Positions 1 through 9,469 of a stretch of DNA of 64,000 bases are shown here, piece by piece. Below the pieces are notes generated by a model. The model was not told the DNA's origin. It ran no database searches and worked only from the letters and a program-made list of their open reading frames with translations. Position 1 is the first letter of the stretch; the number at the start of each line of letters is the position of its first letter. The stretch covers positions 3,641,501 through 3,705,500 of the forward strand of contig NZ_PDJB01000001.1 in assembly GCF_002563895.1 (NCBI RefSeq), written 5' to 3'. The DNA comes from Pseudomonas lurida (GTDB lineage: Bacteria > Pseudomonadota > Gammaproteobacteria > Pseudomonadales > Pseudomonadaceae). The translations under genes and the position numbers were made by a program.

Positions 1-359
1 CGCGCCTGTCCGGCATCAAGGTGCGCGCAATCACGCTGTGGGTGTACGCCATCAGTGGTGCGCTGGCCGGCATTGCCGCCGTGACCCTGGCGGCACGCCT
101 GGACTCTTCCCAACCCAGCGCCGGGCTGAGCCTGGAACTGGACGCCATCGCCGCCGTGGTGATTGGCGGCGCCAGCCTCAGCGGCGGCGTCGGCAGCATC
201 GGCGGCACCCTGGTGGGTGTGCTGATCATTGGCGTACTGCGCAATGGCCTGAACCTGCTGGGTGTTTCGCCCTTCATTCAACAAGTGGTGATCGGCGTGG
301 TCATCGCCCTCGCCGTGACCATCGACACCCTGCGACGCCGTTCCAGCACTGCCCGTTAA
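1..359 (+). CDS. Ribose-type ABC transporter permease, C-terminal part
   Basis: The gene is cut by the left edge and only about the last 118 residues are present. They are hydrophobic, with the glycine-rich stretch DAIAAVVIGGASLSGGVGS that is typical of RbsC/AraH-type permeases (BPD_transp_2 family), followed by two predicted membrane helices and a basic tail ending RRRSSTAR. It would form the inner-membrane channel for the binding protein and ATPase encoded just downstream; the gap to the next gene is 50 bp. The family is clear. The substrate cannot be read from this fragment. Confidence 0.9.
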   Translation, partial: RLSGIKVRAITLWVYAISGALAGIAAVTLAARLDSSQPSAGLSLELDAIAAVVIGGASLSGGVGSIGGTLVGVLIIGVLRNGLNLLGVSPFIQQVVIGVVIALAVTIDTLRRRSSTAR

Positions 360-409
360 ACCTGTTCGACAGTTGACACCCTCCAACAATAAAACCAGGA
401 GTCACCGAC

Positions 410-1342
410 ATGTTCAGCCCCAAGAAACTGCTATTGGCCACCGCCCTCGCGGCCGCTACCCTTACCGCTGCCGGCACCACCTGGGCCAAGGATTTGACCA
501 TCGGCCTGGCCGTGGCCAACCTGCAGGCCGACTTCTTCAACCAGATCAAGCAATCGGTGGAAGCCGAGGGCAAGGCCAAGGGCATCAAGGTGATCACCGT
601 GGATGCGCAGGGCAACTCCTCCACCCAGGTCAGCCAGATTGAAGACCTGATTACCCGCCAGATCGATGTGCTGATCTACATCCCGGCCGGTGCCACCGCA
701 GCCGGGGTGCCGGTCAAGGCAGCGAAAGCCGCCGGTATCCCGGTGATCGCCGTCGACCGCAACGCACCCGACGCGCCGGGCGATACCTTTATCGCCAGCG
801 ACAGCGTGGCCGGGGCCAAGACCCTCGCCGAGTACGTGGGCAAGCTCACCGACGGCAAGGGCCGCATCGCGATCCTGCAAGGCCAGCTCGGCACCACTCC
901 CGAAAATGATCGCGCCAAGGGGTTCGAGGAAGGCTTGAAAGCCTTCCCGGACCTTAAGGTCGTCGCCCAGCAACCCGCCGAATGGGCCCAGGACAAAGGC
1001 TTCGCCGTAGCCCAGGACCTGCTCCAGCGTGACCCGAACATCACCGTGTTCTTCGGCCGTGCCGATGCCATGGCCTTGGGGGCCGCCCAGGCGGTGAAGG
1101 TCGGCAACCTCGATCACAAGGTCGTGGTGGTGGGTTTTGACGGTGACGTCGCCGGGCTCAAGGCCGTGGAAAGTGGCGTGTTGAATGCGACCATGACCCA
1201 GCAGACCCAAAAGATGGGCCGCCTGGCCGTGGCGTCCGCCATCGACCTGAAAGCCGGCAAGGCCGTGCCCAAGGAGCAACTGTTGCCCACCGTGCTGACC
1301 ACCAAAGAAAACGTCGCGCCGTTCCTGCAGCAGCACCCGTAA
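410..1342 (+). CDS. Periplasmic sugar-binding protein of a ribose-type ABC importer
   Basis: This is a 310-residue protein with a Sec signal peptide (MFSPKKLL, a hydrophobic core, cleavage after TTWA). The mature part starts KDLTIGLAVANLQADFFNQ and shows the RbsB-type periplasmic binding fold (Peripla_BP_4), with the usual A-G-I-P-V-I-A-V-D-R hinge region near residue 110. It should capture a sugar or polyol in the periplasm and hand it to the permease upstream and the ATPase downstream. The start is preceded by CAGGAGTCACCGAC, a good ribosome binding site. The neighbouring dehydrogenases suggest a polyol such as a pentitol, but that is inference from context. Confidence 0.93.
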   Translation: MFSPKKLLLATALAAATLTAAGTTWAKDLTIGLAVANLQADFFNQIKQSVEAEGKAKGIKVITVDAQGNSSTQVSQIEDLITRQIDVLIYIPAGATAAGVPVKAAKAAGIPVIAVDRNAPDAPGDTFIASDSVAGAKTLAEYVGKLTDGKGRIAILQGQLGTTPENDRAKGFEEGLKAFPDLKVVAQQPAEWAQDKGFAVAQDLLQRDPNITVFFGRADAMALGAAQAVKVGNLDHKVVVVGFDGDVAGLKAVESGVLNATMTQQTQKMGRLAVASAIDLKAGKAVPKEQLLPTVLTTKENVAPFLQQHP

Positions 1343-1357
1343 ACCTTGGAGGTCGTC

Positions 1358-2869
1358 ATGCAAGCAGCAGCCCTGGACACCGCCCAAGCCGACGCGGTGC
1401 TGTGCCTGCGCAATATCAGCAAGGCCTATGGGCCGGTGCAGGTACTGTCGCAGGTCAACGTGGATATTCGCCCTGGTGAAGTGTTGGCCCTGCTCGGCGA
1501 GAACGGTGCGGGCAAGTCGACCCTGTCGTCGATCATCGCCGGGCTGGTGCAACCTGAAGCCGGGGGCAGCATGACCTGGCTCGGCGCGCCTTACGCACCG
1601 GCTTCACCCGGTGCTGCGCTGGGCGCCGGGATCGGCCTGATCCACCAGGAAATCCGCCTGCTGCCGCAATTGTCGATCGCCGAGAATATCTTCGTCGGCC
1701 GCCTGCCCATGCGTCACGGGCGGGTGGACCGCGAGTACATGGAGGCCCAGGCGCAGATCCAGTTGGAACGCCTGGGGCTCAAGGTGCCGGCGTCGCGCAA
1801 GGTCGAAGGCCTGAGCGTGGCGGCCCAGCAACTGGTTGAAATCGCCAAGGCGCTGACCCTCAAGGCCAGCCTGTTGATCCTCGACGAACCCACCGCTGCA
1901 TTGGGCGGGGAAGAAACCGAACTGCTATTCAAGCAGGTCGAACGACTCAAGGCCGAAGGCGTGTCGTTTATCTACATCAGCCATCGCCTGGAGGAAATCG
2001 CGCGCATCGCCGACCGCGTGCTGGTATTGCGCGATGGACGCCAGATCGCCCTGCACGCCACCGCCCAGGTGCCAGTGCGCGAACTGGTGGAGCAGATGGT
2101 CGGGCGCAGCCTGGAGCGGATTTTCCCCGCCCTGCAAGCGCCACAAGACCGCGTGATGTTGCAGGTCAAGGACCTGGCCTGCCGCGAGTTTGCCTTGCAC
2201 GGCATCGACTTCAGCGTACGCGCCGGCGAGGTGTTCGGCATTGCGGGTGTGGTCGGTGCCGGGCGGACCGAGTTGGTACGCACCATTGCCGGTGCGGCGC
2301 GTGACATTCAAGGCCATATGGTGCTGGACGGTGAAGTTCGCCACCTGCGCTCGCCCTTCGAGGCGATCCAGGCCGGGGTGGTGCTGGTGCCAGAGGACCG
2401 CAAGCAGCAAGGCGTGGTGGTGGAACACCGTATCGAAGACAACCTGATCTACGGCAACACCGACCTGTTGGATCAGCGCGGGTGGGTGTTGCCTGCCGCA
2501 CTGCGCGAATTCGCGCGCACGGCGGTGGCGCGGCTGGGCGTGAAGGGTGCGCCGCAGTCACGGATTTCGAGTCTGTCTGGCGGTAACCAGCAGAAAGTGA
2601 TCATTGCCAAATGGCTGGCGCGCAATCCCAAGGTGTTCATTCTGGACGAGCCCACGCGCGGCATCGACGTGGGTGCGCGGGCGGCGATTTACGAAGTGAT
2701 CGCCGACCTGGCGGCCAAAGGCATGGCGGTGATCGTAGTGAGTTCGGACCTGGATGAAGTACTCGGGCTGTCCCATCGGGTGATGGTGATGAGTCGCGGG
2801 CGGCAGATGGGGATTCTGGAGCGCGGCGAAGCCACACCGGTTTCGGTGATGGAAATGGCCACCGCCTAA
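1358..2869 (+). CDS. Ribose-type ABC transporter ATP-binding protein (two ATPase domains)
   Basis: This is a 503-residue RbsA-type protein with two fused ATPase domains. The first has Walker A GENGAGKS and Walker B LLILDEPTAAL. The second has a degenerate Walker A (GVVGAGRT), a canonical signature LSGGNQQK and Walker B FILDEPTRGID. One weakened and one canonical site is usual for RbsA/XylG/MglA proteins. A TTG at 1346 is in frame, but the ATG at 1358 has GGAGG at the right distance upstream, so I chose the ATG. It energises the importer formed with the two upstream genes, 15 bp after the binding-protein stop. Confidence 0.94.
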   Translation: MQAAALDTAQADAVLCLRNISKAYGPVQVLSQVNVDIRPGEVLALLGENGAGKSTLSSIIAGLVQPEAGGSMTWLGAPYAPASPGAALGAGIGLIHQEIRLLPQLSIAENIFVGRLPMRHGRVDREYMEAQAQIQLERLGLKVPASRKVEGLSVAAQQLVEIAKALTLKASLLILDEPTAALGGEETELLFKQVERLKAEGVSFIYISHRLEEIARIADRVLVLRDGRQIALHATAQVPVRELVEQMVGRSLERIFPALQAPQDRVMLQVKDLACREFALHGIDFSVRAGEVFGIAGVVGAGRTELVRTIAGAARDIQGHMVLDGEVRHLRSPFEAIQAGVVLVPEDRKQQGVVVEHRIEDNLIYGNTDLLDQRGWVLPAALREFARTAVARLGVKGAPQSRISSLSGGNQQKVIIAKWLARNPKVFILDEPTRGIDVGARAAIYEVIADLAAKGMAVIVVSSDLDEVLGLSHRVMVMSRGRQMGILERGEATPVSVMEMATA

Positions 2870-2890
2870 CTCACAAACAATACAGATCAA

Positions 2891-2920
2891 ATGTAGGCGC
2901 TGGCTTGCCTGCGCCCACAG
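2891..2920. repeat. REP-like palindromic half-site
   Basis: The stretch reads TGTAGGCGCTGGCTTGCC and then TGCGCCCACAG. It has the GGCTTGCCTGCG core common to Pseudomonas REP elements and can form a short hairpin. It sits alone between the ATPase gene and the first dehydrogenase. Confidence 0.45.
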
Positions 2921-2954
2921 GGGATCGACCGTGATTTCAAGAAGGGAGAAATTC

Positions 2955-3719
2955 ATGCAGCTTTTTAGTCTTCAGGGCCAAGTAGCCTTCGTCACCGGCG
3001 CCGGCAGCGGCATCGGCCAGGCCATCGCCGTCGGGCTCGCCGAAGCCGGCGCGGATGTAGCATGTTTTGACCTGCCCGGCAGCCCGGGTATCAGCAGCAC
3101 TGTAGAACGCATCCAGGCCCTGGGCCGTCGCGCCCTGGCCTTGAGCGGCACCGTCACCGAACGCGGCGCCCTCGACGCCGCCGTTGCGCGTACCGAAGCG
3201 GAACTCGGCGAATTGAGCGTCGCCGTCAACTGCGCCGGCATCGCCAATGCCCAGGCGGCCGAGGACCTGGAACTGCAACGCTGGCAGACCACCCTGGACA
3301 TCAACCTCACGGGCATCTTCCTCAGTTGCCAGGCCCAGGCGGCAGTGATGTTGCCCCGGGGCAAAGGCGCCATCGTCAATATCGCCTCGATGTCCGGCAG
3401 CATCGTCAACCGTGGCTTGCTTCAAGCGCACTACAACACCTCCAAGGCCGGTGTGATACACCTGAGCAAAAGCCTGGCGATGGAATGGGCCGACAAGGGC
3501 TTGCGGGTCAATTGCATCAGCCCCGGCTACACCGCCACGCCGATGAATTCGCGCCCGGAAGTCGCCGACCAGGTGAAAATCTTTGAACAGACCACGCCCA
3601 TGGGTCGTATGGCCAGCGTGGAAGAAATGGTCGGCCCGGCGATTTTCCTGGTCAGCCAGGCCTCGTCCTTCTGCACCGGTGTCGACCTGCTGGTCGATGG
3701 CGGCTTTGTCTGCTGGTAA
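2955..3719 (+). CDS. SDR family oxidoreductase, probable polyol dehydrogenase
   Basis: This is a 254-residue classical short-chain dehydrogenase. It has the NAD(P)-binding motif VTGAGSGIGQAI near residue 12, the NCAG element, a catalytic serine (IASMSGS) and the Y-x-x-x-K pair in HYNTSKAG. A longer frame opens at 2931, but the ATG at 2955 has AAGGGAG upstream. It probably oxidises the polyol or sugar brought in by the ABC importer to a keto-sugar. The specific substrate cannot be told from the sequence. It is followed by a second SDR gene 17 bp on, an arrangement seen in sugar-alcohol operons. Confidence 0.88.
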   Translation: MQLFSLQGQVAFVTGAGSGIGQAIAVGLAEAGADVACFDLPGSPGISSTVERIQALGRRALALSGTVTERGALDAAVARTEAELGELSVAVNCAGIANAQAAEDLELQRWQTTLDINLTGIFLSCQAQAAVMLPRGKGAIVNIASMSGSIVNRGLLQAHYNTSKAGVIHLSKSLAMEWADKGLRVNCISPGYTATPMNSRPEVADQVKIFEQTTPMGRMASVEEMVGPAIFLVSQASSFCTGVDLLVDGGFVCW

Positions 3720-3736
3720 CCATGGGAACCCTTGTC

Positions 3737-4537
3737 ATGTCGCAACGATTCGGCGGTAAAACTGTAGTGATCACCGGCGCCTGCCGTGGTATCGGCGCCG
3801 GCATTGCCGAGCGCTTCGCCCAGGAAGGCGCCAACCTGGTCCTGGCGTCCAATGACCTTGAACGCGTGACCTTCACCGCCGACCAACTGGCCCAGGAATA
3901 CAGCGTCGACGCCCTGGCCCTGGCCATTGACGTCACCCGTGAAGACGACATCGAAAAGCTCTACCGCGAGGGCCACGCGCGCTTTGGCAGTATCGACGTG
4001 TCGGTGCAGAACGCCGGCATCATCACCATCGACCACTACGACAAGATGCCCCGCGCCGATTTCGACAAGGTGCTGCAGGTCAACACCACCGGCGTGTGGC
4101 TCGGCTGCCGGGAGGCGGCCAAGTACATGGTCAAGCAAGGCAGCGGGCGGCTGATCAACACGTCCTCCGGCCAGGGCCGCCAAGGCTTTATCTACACGCC
4201 GCACTACGCCGCGAGCAAAATGGGCGTGATCGGCATTACCCAGAGCCTGGCGCTGGAGTTGGCGCGGCATAACATCACGGTGAATGCGTTTTGCCCGGGC
4301 ATCATCGAAAGCGAGATGTGGGACTACAACGACCGGGTCTGGGGCGAGATCCTCAGCACCGACGAGAAACGCTACAGCAAGGGTGAGTTGATGGCCGAAT
4401 GGGTCAAGAACATCCCCCTGCGGCGTGCCGGCAAACCCTCGGATGTCGCGGGCCTGGTGGCCTTTCTGGCCTCGGACGATGCGGCCTACCTGACCGGCCA
4501 GGCGATCAATATCGACGGCGGCCTGATCATGTCGTAA
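3737..4537 (+). CDS. Second SDR family oxidoreductase, sugar-alcohol type
   Basis: This is a 266-residue short-chain dehydrogenase with VITGACRGIGAGIAE at the N-terminus, NAG in the fourth strand, and the catalytic pair in YAASKMG. The segment after the active site (FCPGIIESEMWDYND) resembles sorbitol, galactitol and acetoin reductases, which supports a polyol or keto-sugar substrate. An ATG at 3722 is also in frame. The ATG at 3737 is preferred because GGGA lies 8 bases upstream and the protein then begins MSQRFGGKTV, as is usual for the family. Two distinct SDRs in one operon suggest consecutive or stereospecific redox steps. Confidence 0.87.
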   Translation: MSQRFGGKTVVITGACRGIGAGIAERFAQEGANLVLASNDLERVTFTADQLAQEYSVDALALAIDVTREDDIEKLYREGHARFGSIDVSVQNAGIITIDHYDKMPRADFDKVLQVNTTGVWLGCREAAKYMVKQGSGRLINTSSGQGRQGFIYTPHYAASKMGVIGITQSLALELARHNITVNAFCPGIIESEMWDYNDRVWGEILSTDEKRYSKGELMAEWVKNIPLRRAGKPSDVAGLVAFLASDDAAYLTGQAINIDGGLIMS

Positions 4538-4582
4538 GGGTTTGGTATCCTCACGGCCATTGTGTCAACAACTGAGGCTTTC

Positions 4583-5536
4583 ATGAGCCAGATCGAAGAA
4601 CAGCGCCTGATCACCAAGATCGCGAGCCTCTATTACGAAGAAGGGCTCAAGCAGTCCGAGATTTCCGCGCAACTGGACCTGTCCCAGTCCTTTATCAGCC
4701 GCGCCCTGCGCCGGGCGCTGCAGGAAGGCGTGGTGAAGATCACGGTGATGCGCCTGCAGGGCCTGCACCTGGAACTGGAAAACCAGCTGCAACGTCGCTA
4801 CGGCGTGCGCCGGGTGATCGTGGTGGAAGCCACCGAGCCGGGCAATGACGAAAGCATCAAGCAGGCCATCGGTTCGGCCGCCGCCCATTACCTGGAAACC
4901 AGCCTGTCGCCCCAGGACCATATCGGGATTTCATCGTGGAGCAGCACCATCCGCGCCATGGTTGGCCATTTGCATGCGCAACCCGGCAAGCAGGCGGCCC
5001 AGGAAGTGGTACAACTGTTGGGCGGCGTCGGCCACAAGGGTGCGTTTGAAGCCACCTTGCTGACCCAGCGCCTGGCGACCCTGCTCAATTGCCCGGCGTT
5101 TCTGCTGCCGTCGCAAAGCATCGAGCAATCGGTGGAGAGCAAGCAACGCATCGTGCAGATGGAAGAGGTCAAGGAGGTGCTGCAGCGCTTTGACAGCATC
5201 ACCTTGGCGATTGTCGGCATCGGCGACCTTGAGCCTTCGCAACTGCTGCGCAACAGCGGTAACTACTACACCGAAGACATGTTGCGCCTGCTGGCCGAAC
5301 GCGGCGCGGTAGGCGATATCTGCCTGCGTTACTTCGATGCCCAGGGCAAGCCGGTGCTCGAGGAGGATGAAGAATTCGTCGTGTCGGTGGCGCTGCCCAA
5401 GCTGCGCGCCATCCACCGTGTGCTCGGCCTGGCCGGTGGGTTGAACAAGGTCCAGGCCATTCGTGGCGCGCTGAAGGGCGGCTACCTGGACATCCTGATC
5501 ACCGATCTGGATACCGCACAGGCCCTCAACCGATAA
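4583..5536 (+). CDS. SorC/DeoR-type sugar-binding transcriptional regulator
   Basis: This is a 317-residue regulator. The N-terminal helix-turn-helix lies in [19 protein letters not shown] followed by [10 protein letters not shown], and the rest matches the sugar-phosphate-binding domain of SorC/CggR proteins, with the loop [16 protein letters not shown]. The chosen ATG follows GAGGCTTTC, and the upstream in-frame TTG is discarded. It lies inside the operon between the second dehydrogenase and transaldolase, so it most likely senses a sugar phosphate from this pathway and controls the operon. Whether it activates or represses cannot be judged here. Confidence 0.88.
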   Translation: MSQIEEQRLITKIASLYYEEGLKQSEISAQLDLSQSFISRALRRALQEGVVKITVMRLQGLHLELENQLQRRYGVRRVIVVEATEPGNDESIKQAIGSAAAHYLETSLSPQDHIGISSWSSTIRAMVGHLHAQPGKQAAQEVVQLLGGVGHKGAFEATLLTQRLATLLNCPAFLLPSQSIEQSVESKQRIVQMEEVKEVLQRFDSITLAIVGIGDLEPSQLLRNSGNYYTEDMLRLLAERGAVGDICLRYFDAQGKPVLEEDEEFVVSVALPKLRAIHRVLGLAGGLNKVQAIRGALKGGYLDILITDLDTAQALNR

Positions 5537-5559
5537 CCTTTTTCTGGAGACCGCCGCTC

Positions 5560-6483
5560 ATGACGTCCAAGCTCGAACAACTCAAGCAATTCACCACCGT
5601 GGTCTGCGACACCGGCGACCTGGAAGCTATCAGCCGCTTGCGCCCGGTGGATGCCACCACCAACCCTTCCCTGCTGCTCAAGGCCGCTGCCATCCCGGAG
5701 TATGCCGAGTTGCTGCGCGGTGCGGTGAGCCTGTCCAAGGGCGATGTGGACCTGGCCTGTGATCGCTTTGCGGTGTCAGTGGGCTGCGGCATTCTCAAGG
5801 CGATTCCGGGGCGCATTTCCACCGAAGTCGATGCGCGCCTGTCTTTCGACGAAGAGGCGCTGTGGGCCAAGGCCAACCAGTTGATTGCGTTGTATGACCA
5901 GGCCGGCGTCGGCCGCGACCGCGTGCTGATCAAACTGGCCTCCACCTGGGAAGGCATCCGCACCGCCGAGCGCTTGGAAAAGGCCGGGATCCAGACCAAC
6001 CTGACCCTGCTGTTTTCGTTCGTCCAGGCCGCCGCCTGCGCCGATGCCGGGGTGTTCCTGATTTCGCCGTTCGTAGGCCGCATCTATGACTGGTACCGCA
6101 AGAACACCGGCCTGGACTACACCGGTGGGGATGACCCGGGCGTGCAGTCCGTGACGCGGATCTACAACTACTACAAGGCCAACGCCATCAAGACCGTGGT
6201 CATGGGTGCCAGCTTCCGCACCCTCAGCCAGATCGAACAACTGGCGGGCTGCGATCGCCTGACCATCAGCCCGGAGTTGCTGCAAAAGCTTGATGAAGAC
6301 CAGGGCGTGCTGGAGCGCAAATTGAATCCGGGGGCTGCCGGCGAGTCGCGCCAGACCCTCAACGAAGCGCAGTTTCGCTGGGGCTCCAACGAGGACGCGA
6401 TGGCCACCGAGAAACTGGCCGAAGGCATTCGCCAGTTTGCCCGCGACCAGGAAAAACTCGAGGCAGTCCTCGCTGCGCTATAG
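5560..6483 (+). CDS. tal: Transaldolase
   Basis: This is a 307-residue TalB-type transaldolase. It has the N-terminal [14 protein letters not shown] motif, the Schiff-base lysine in [12 protein letters not shown], and the conserved NLTLLFSF and [14 protein letters not shown] segments. It transfers a dihydroxyacetone unit between sedoheptulose-7-phosphate and glyceraldehyde-3-phosphate in the non-oxidative pentose phosphate pathway. Being last in a sugar-uptake operon, it probably helps drain pentose phosphates made from the imported substrate. No sugar kinase is visible here; one may lie left of the window. Confidence 0.95.
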   Translation: MTSKLEQLKQFTTVVCDTGDLEAISRLRPVDATTNPSLLLKAAAIPEYAELLRGAVSLSKGDVDLACDRFAVSVGCGILKAIPGRISTEVDARLSFDEEALWAKANQLIALYDQAGVGRDRVLIKLASTWEGIRTAERLEKAGIQTNLTLLFSFVQAAACADAGVFLISPFVGRIYDWYRKNTGLDYTGGDDPGVQSVTRIYNYYKANAIKTVVMGASFRTLSQIEQLAGCDRLTISPELLQKLDEDQGVLERKLNPGAAGESRQTLNEAQFRWGSNEDAMATEKLAEGIRQFARDQEKLEAVLAAL

Positions 6484-6638
6484 CCCTGCCCAGCCGTTCA
6501 GCCAGCCGTGCGCCCTGGTGTACCCACCAAGGCCATGGCTGAACGTGGCGTGCCGGGCTACGTGAGGCACGCACCACTCACCGGCACGCAACAACGGATG
6601 ACGCTGTTGCCCGTCAGTAAACAGCGATCGATCGCAGC

Positions 6639-7823
6639 TCAGTCACGCGCGACGCCCTGCCCAAATTTGCGAATCGCCAGGCAATACCCGATCAACGCCA
6701 CCGCCGCCAACAACCCGCCCGCCGCGCCGATCCAGGCGAAGCCGAACTGGCTGCCGACCCAACTACCCATCAACGCACCGCCGCCGATGCCGATGTTGTA
6801 GATGCCGGAGAACATCGCCATCGCCACGTCGGTGGCATCCGGTGCCAACACCAGCACCTTGGATTGCATCGCCAGGCCGAAGCCCATGATCGCCATGCCC
6901 CAGAAGATGCTCAGTCCCACCAGGTAGGATTCGGCGCCACTCAACGGCAACAGCAAGGCCAGGCACGCGGCCAGCATGAACACCGCGCCGACCACGAACA
7001 GGTGCGGATTGAAACGGTGCACCACGCTGAACAGCAGTGAGCCGATGATGCCCGCGCCGCCGAACACCAGCAGGATCAGGGTCACCGCGCTGCCGCTCAT
7101 GCCGGCGACGCCTTCGACGAAGGGTTCGATGTAGCTGTAGGCGGTGAACTGCGCCGTCACGGTCATGGCGGTGAGCACATACAGCGCCACCAGCGCCGGG
7201 CGCTTGAACAGCAGTGGCAGGCTGCGCAGCGAGCCGGAGTTCTGGCTCGGCAGCAAGGGCAAGGTCCGCGCGAGCCAGAACACCAGCGCGGCGGCGAAGG
7301 CGCCGATGACCAGGAAGGTGGTGCGCCACCCCATGGCTTCGCCGAGCAGGCGGCCCAAGGGGATGCCCAGGACCATCGCCAGGGAGGTACCGGTGGCCAG
7401 CAGGCCGAGGGCTTGCACCTGTTTGCCGGCCGGCGCCAGCCGCACGGCAAGGGAGGCAGTAATCGACCAGAACAGCGCGTGGGACAAGGCAATGCCGATG
7501 CGACTGAGCATCAGGATGCCAAAACTGGTGGCGACGCTGGACAGGATATGGCTGACGATAAACATGCAGAACAACACGATCAGCAGCTTGCGCCGTTCGA
7601 TGTTGCGGGTCAGCAGCATCACTGGCAACGAAGTCAGGGACACGATCCAGGCATAGATGGTGAGCATCAGCCCGACGCTGGACACCGGCATGTCGAAGCT
7701 GGCACCGATGGCGCTGAGCAGGCCGACGGGCACGAATTCGGTGGTATTAAACACAAAGGCGGCCAACGCGAGGGCGATGACCGGTTGCCAATTGGCTTGG
7801 GGCGTTGCGGCTGAAATACTCAT
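6639..7823 (-). CDS. MFS sugar-efflux transporter, SotB-like
   Basis: This is a 394-residue major facilitator with twelve predicted membrane helices. The N-terminal [18 protein letters not shown], the loop RNIERRKLL and the segment [12 protein letters not shown] closely match E. coli SotB/YdeA, which exports arabinose and IPTG. It is an inner-membrane proton-driven exporter. It stands alone and converges on the transaldolase gene. The family assignment is strong; the actual substrate could be another sugar or a drug. Confidence 0.85.
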   Translation of the reverse strand: MSISAATPQANWQPVIALALAAFVFNTTEFVPVGLLSAIGASFDMPVSSVGLMLTIYAWIVSLTSLPVMLLTRNIERRKLLIVLFCMFIVSHILSSVATSFGILMLSRIGIALSHALFWSITASLAVRLAPAGKQVQALGLLATGTSLAMVLGIPLGRLLGEAMGWRTTFLVIGAFAAALVFWLARTLPLLPSQNSGSLRSLPLLFKRPALVALYVLTAMTVTAQFTAYSYIEPFVEGVAGMSGSAVTLILLVFGGAGIIGSLLFSVVHRFNPHLFVVGAVFMLAACLALLLPLSGAESYLVGLSIFWGMAIMGFGLAMQSKVLVLAPDATDVAMAMFSGIYNIGIGGGALMGSWVGSQFGFAWIGAAGGLLAAVALIGYCLAIRKFGQGVARD

Positions 7824-7935
7824 TGAACGGCGCGGTACTCTGACGGTGATCGAGCGGCCACCCGGGACAAGCGCCGCCGCCGAGCATTCTATAGGTTTCT
7901 GGCCCCGCTGTTGATGCGGATCGTCGCCCCAGGGT

Positions 7936-8298
7936 TCACGGCGCCGTCAGGGTGATCACGTAGTTACCCGACCGAATCCGCTTGCCGGCGCTGTCCACCA
8001 GCACATACTGCTGGTCGTAGTAACGTCCGCTGCCGCTGTCTGCCACCAGTTGCACATGGGCGGCGTTGGCACTGGCCTGCGGCGCCATGCTGCGTACATC
8101 CAGGCGGCTGCCGCGGTTGGCCTGGGCGCAGCCTTTGAGTTCCATGACCGAGCCACTGCGCGCATTTGTCGCACACCCCGGCTCAACGATGCTGCCCCTG
8201 AACTCGATCGTGCCCTGCCCGACGGTTTGCGCCGCACTGCACGCCCCCGCCCATAGGCACAGCAGGCTGGTAAACACCGAAATACCTTTAATGCTCAT
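7936..8298 (-). CDS. Small orphan type-1-pilin-like secreted protein
   Basis: This is a 120-residue protein with a signal peptide ([19 protein letters not shown], cleavage near CSA). The mature part has the pilin-like pattern [15 protein letters not shown], then a second cysteine in ELKGC, and ends YVITLTAP. This matches the chaperone-usher fimbrial subunit fold with its single disulfide. The start was chosen at the ATG after AAGGAGTGTCGCC. No chaperone, usher or other subunit gene is nearby, so it is an orphan. It could be a decoy subunit, a periplasmic protein of pilin fold, or a remnant. Confidence 0.75.
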   Translation of the reverse strand: MSIKGISVFTSLLCLWAGACSAAQTVGQGTIEFRGSIVEPGCATNARSGSVMELKGCAQANRGSRLDVRSMAPQASANAAHVQLVADSGSGRYYDQQYVLVDSAGKRIRSGNYVITLTAP

Positions 8299-8384
8299 GG
8301 CGACACTCCTTACTGGGCTCTTACCCACTAAGTCGTCCCGCCGGGCGTTTACTTGAGGCTATTCGGCAAAGGCTGTGACGTAGA

Positions 8385-9383
8385 TCAAGGATCCACCTGC
8401 CCCATCATCTGGGCAATGCTTTCGGGCCGCTTGGCATAGCGCTGTGCCAATGCCGCACACACCATCAACTGGATCTGGTGAAACAGCATCAGCGGCAGGA
8501 TCAGCACGCCCATGCTTGCGCCTGCGAACAGCACCTGGGCCATCGGTACACCGGTCGCCAGGCTCTTCTTCGAGCCGCAGAACAGAATGGTGATACGGTC
8601 TTCCTGGTTAAAACCACACGCCTTGCCCAGCACCGTGGACGCGACCAGCACCAGCGCAAGCAATACGCAGCAGGCCACCACCAGCCCGCCGAGTTCCCAC
8701 ACTGGGATCTGGTGCCAGATGCCTTCGTTGACCGCTTCGCTGAATGCGCCGTAGACCACCAGCAGGATCGAGCCCTGGTCGACGAATTTCAGCCAGGATT
8801 TATTGCGCCCCACCCACTCGCCGATCCAACGACGGGCGATCTGCCCGGCGATGAACGGCAGCAGCAGTTGCACGCTGATTTTCAGGATCGCGTCGACGGT
8901 CGAGCCGCCCTCGCCGTGCACGTTGAGCAGCAAGGTCACCAGCAGTGGCGTGAGGAAGATGCCGAACAGGCTGGACGCCGCCGCACTGCAAATCGCCGCC
9001 GGGATATTGCCCCGCGCCAGGGAGGTGAAGGCAATCGCCGATTGCACCGTGGCCGGCAAGGCGCAGAGGTACAGCATGCCCATATACAGATCTTTGCCGA
9101 TCAGCGGCGACAGCACCGGCTTGAGCGCCAGGCCCAGCAATGGGAACAGCACAAAGGTCAGGCTGAACACCAACAGGTGCAGGCGCCAGTGACCGGCGCC
9201 GGCGACGATGGCCTGGCGCGACAGCTTGGCACCGTGCAGGAAAAACAGCAGCGCGATGGCCAGGTTGGTGACCCAGCCGAAGGCCACGGCCGTCTGGCCG
9301 CTGGCAGGCAGCAGGGAGGCAAGGATCACCGTGGCGATCAGCGTCAGGGTGAAGTTGTCAGGCAGAAAGCGGGGGCGAGTCAT
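8385..9383 (-). CDS. Bile acid:sodium symporter family transporter (SBF-like)
   Basis: This is a 332-residue inner-membrane protein with about ten predicted helices. The motifs FLHGAKLSRQAI and LPATVQSAIAFTSLARGN, together with FCGSKKSLATGVPMAQ near the C-terminus, are diagnostic of the SBF-like branch of the BASS superfamily (YfeH type). Members carry organic anions with sodium; the bacterial substrates are mostly unknown. It is divergent from the AraC-type regulator at 9470, which is the likely controller, with an 86-bp shared promoter region. Confidence 0.9.
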   Translation of the reverse strand: MTRPRFLPDNFTLTLIATVILASLLPASGQTAVAFGWVTNLAIALLFFLHGAKLSRQAIVAGAGHWRLHLLVFSLTFVLFPLLGLALKPVLSPLIGKDLYMGMLYLCALPATVQSAIAFTSLARGNIPAAICSAAASSLFGIFLTPLLVTLLLNVHGEGGSTVDAILKISVQLLLPFIAGQIARRWIGEWVGRNKSWLKFVDQGSILLVVYGAFSEAVNEGIWHQIPVWELGGLVVACCVLLALVLVASTVLGKACGFNQEDRITILFCGSKKSLATGVPMAQVLFAGASMGVLILPLMLFHQIQLMVCAALAQRYAKRPESIAQMMGQVDP

Positions 9384-9469
9384 AAGCAGGATCTTCCGGG
9401 GGTTGCCAAGAGCGTCGTGGCGACTCTAACGTAACGGCTTGTTACCGACTAACGCCAATGAGCCAGTAA

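Noticed and set aside
431..1552. 373-codon minus-strand frame over the binding-protein gene
   Set aside because: It is a high-GC shadow of a clear periplasmic binding protein and has a His/Gly/Leu-biased composition.
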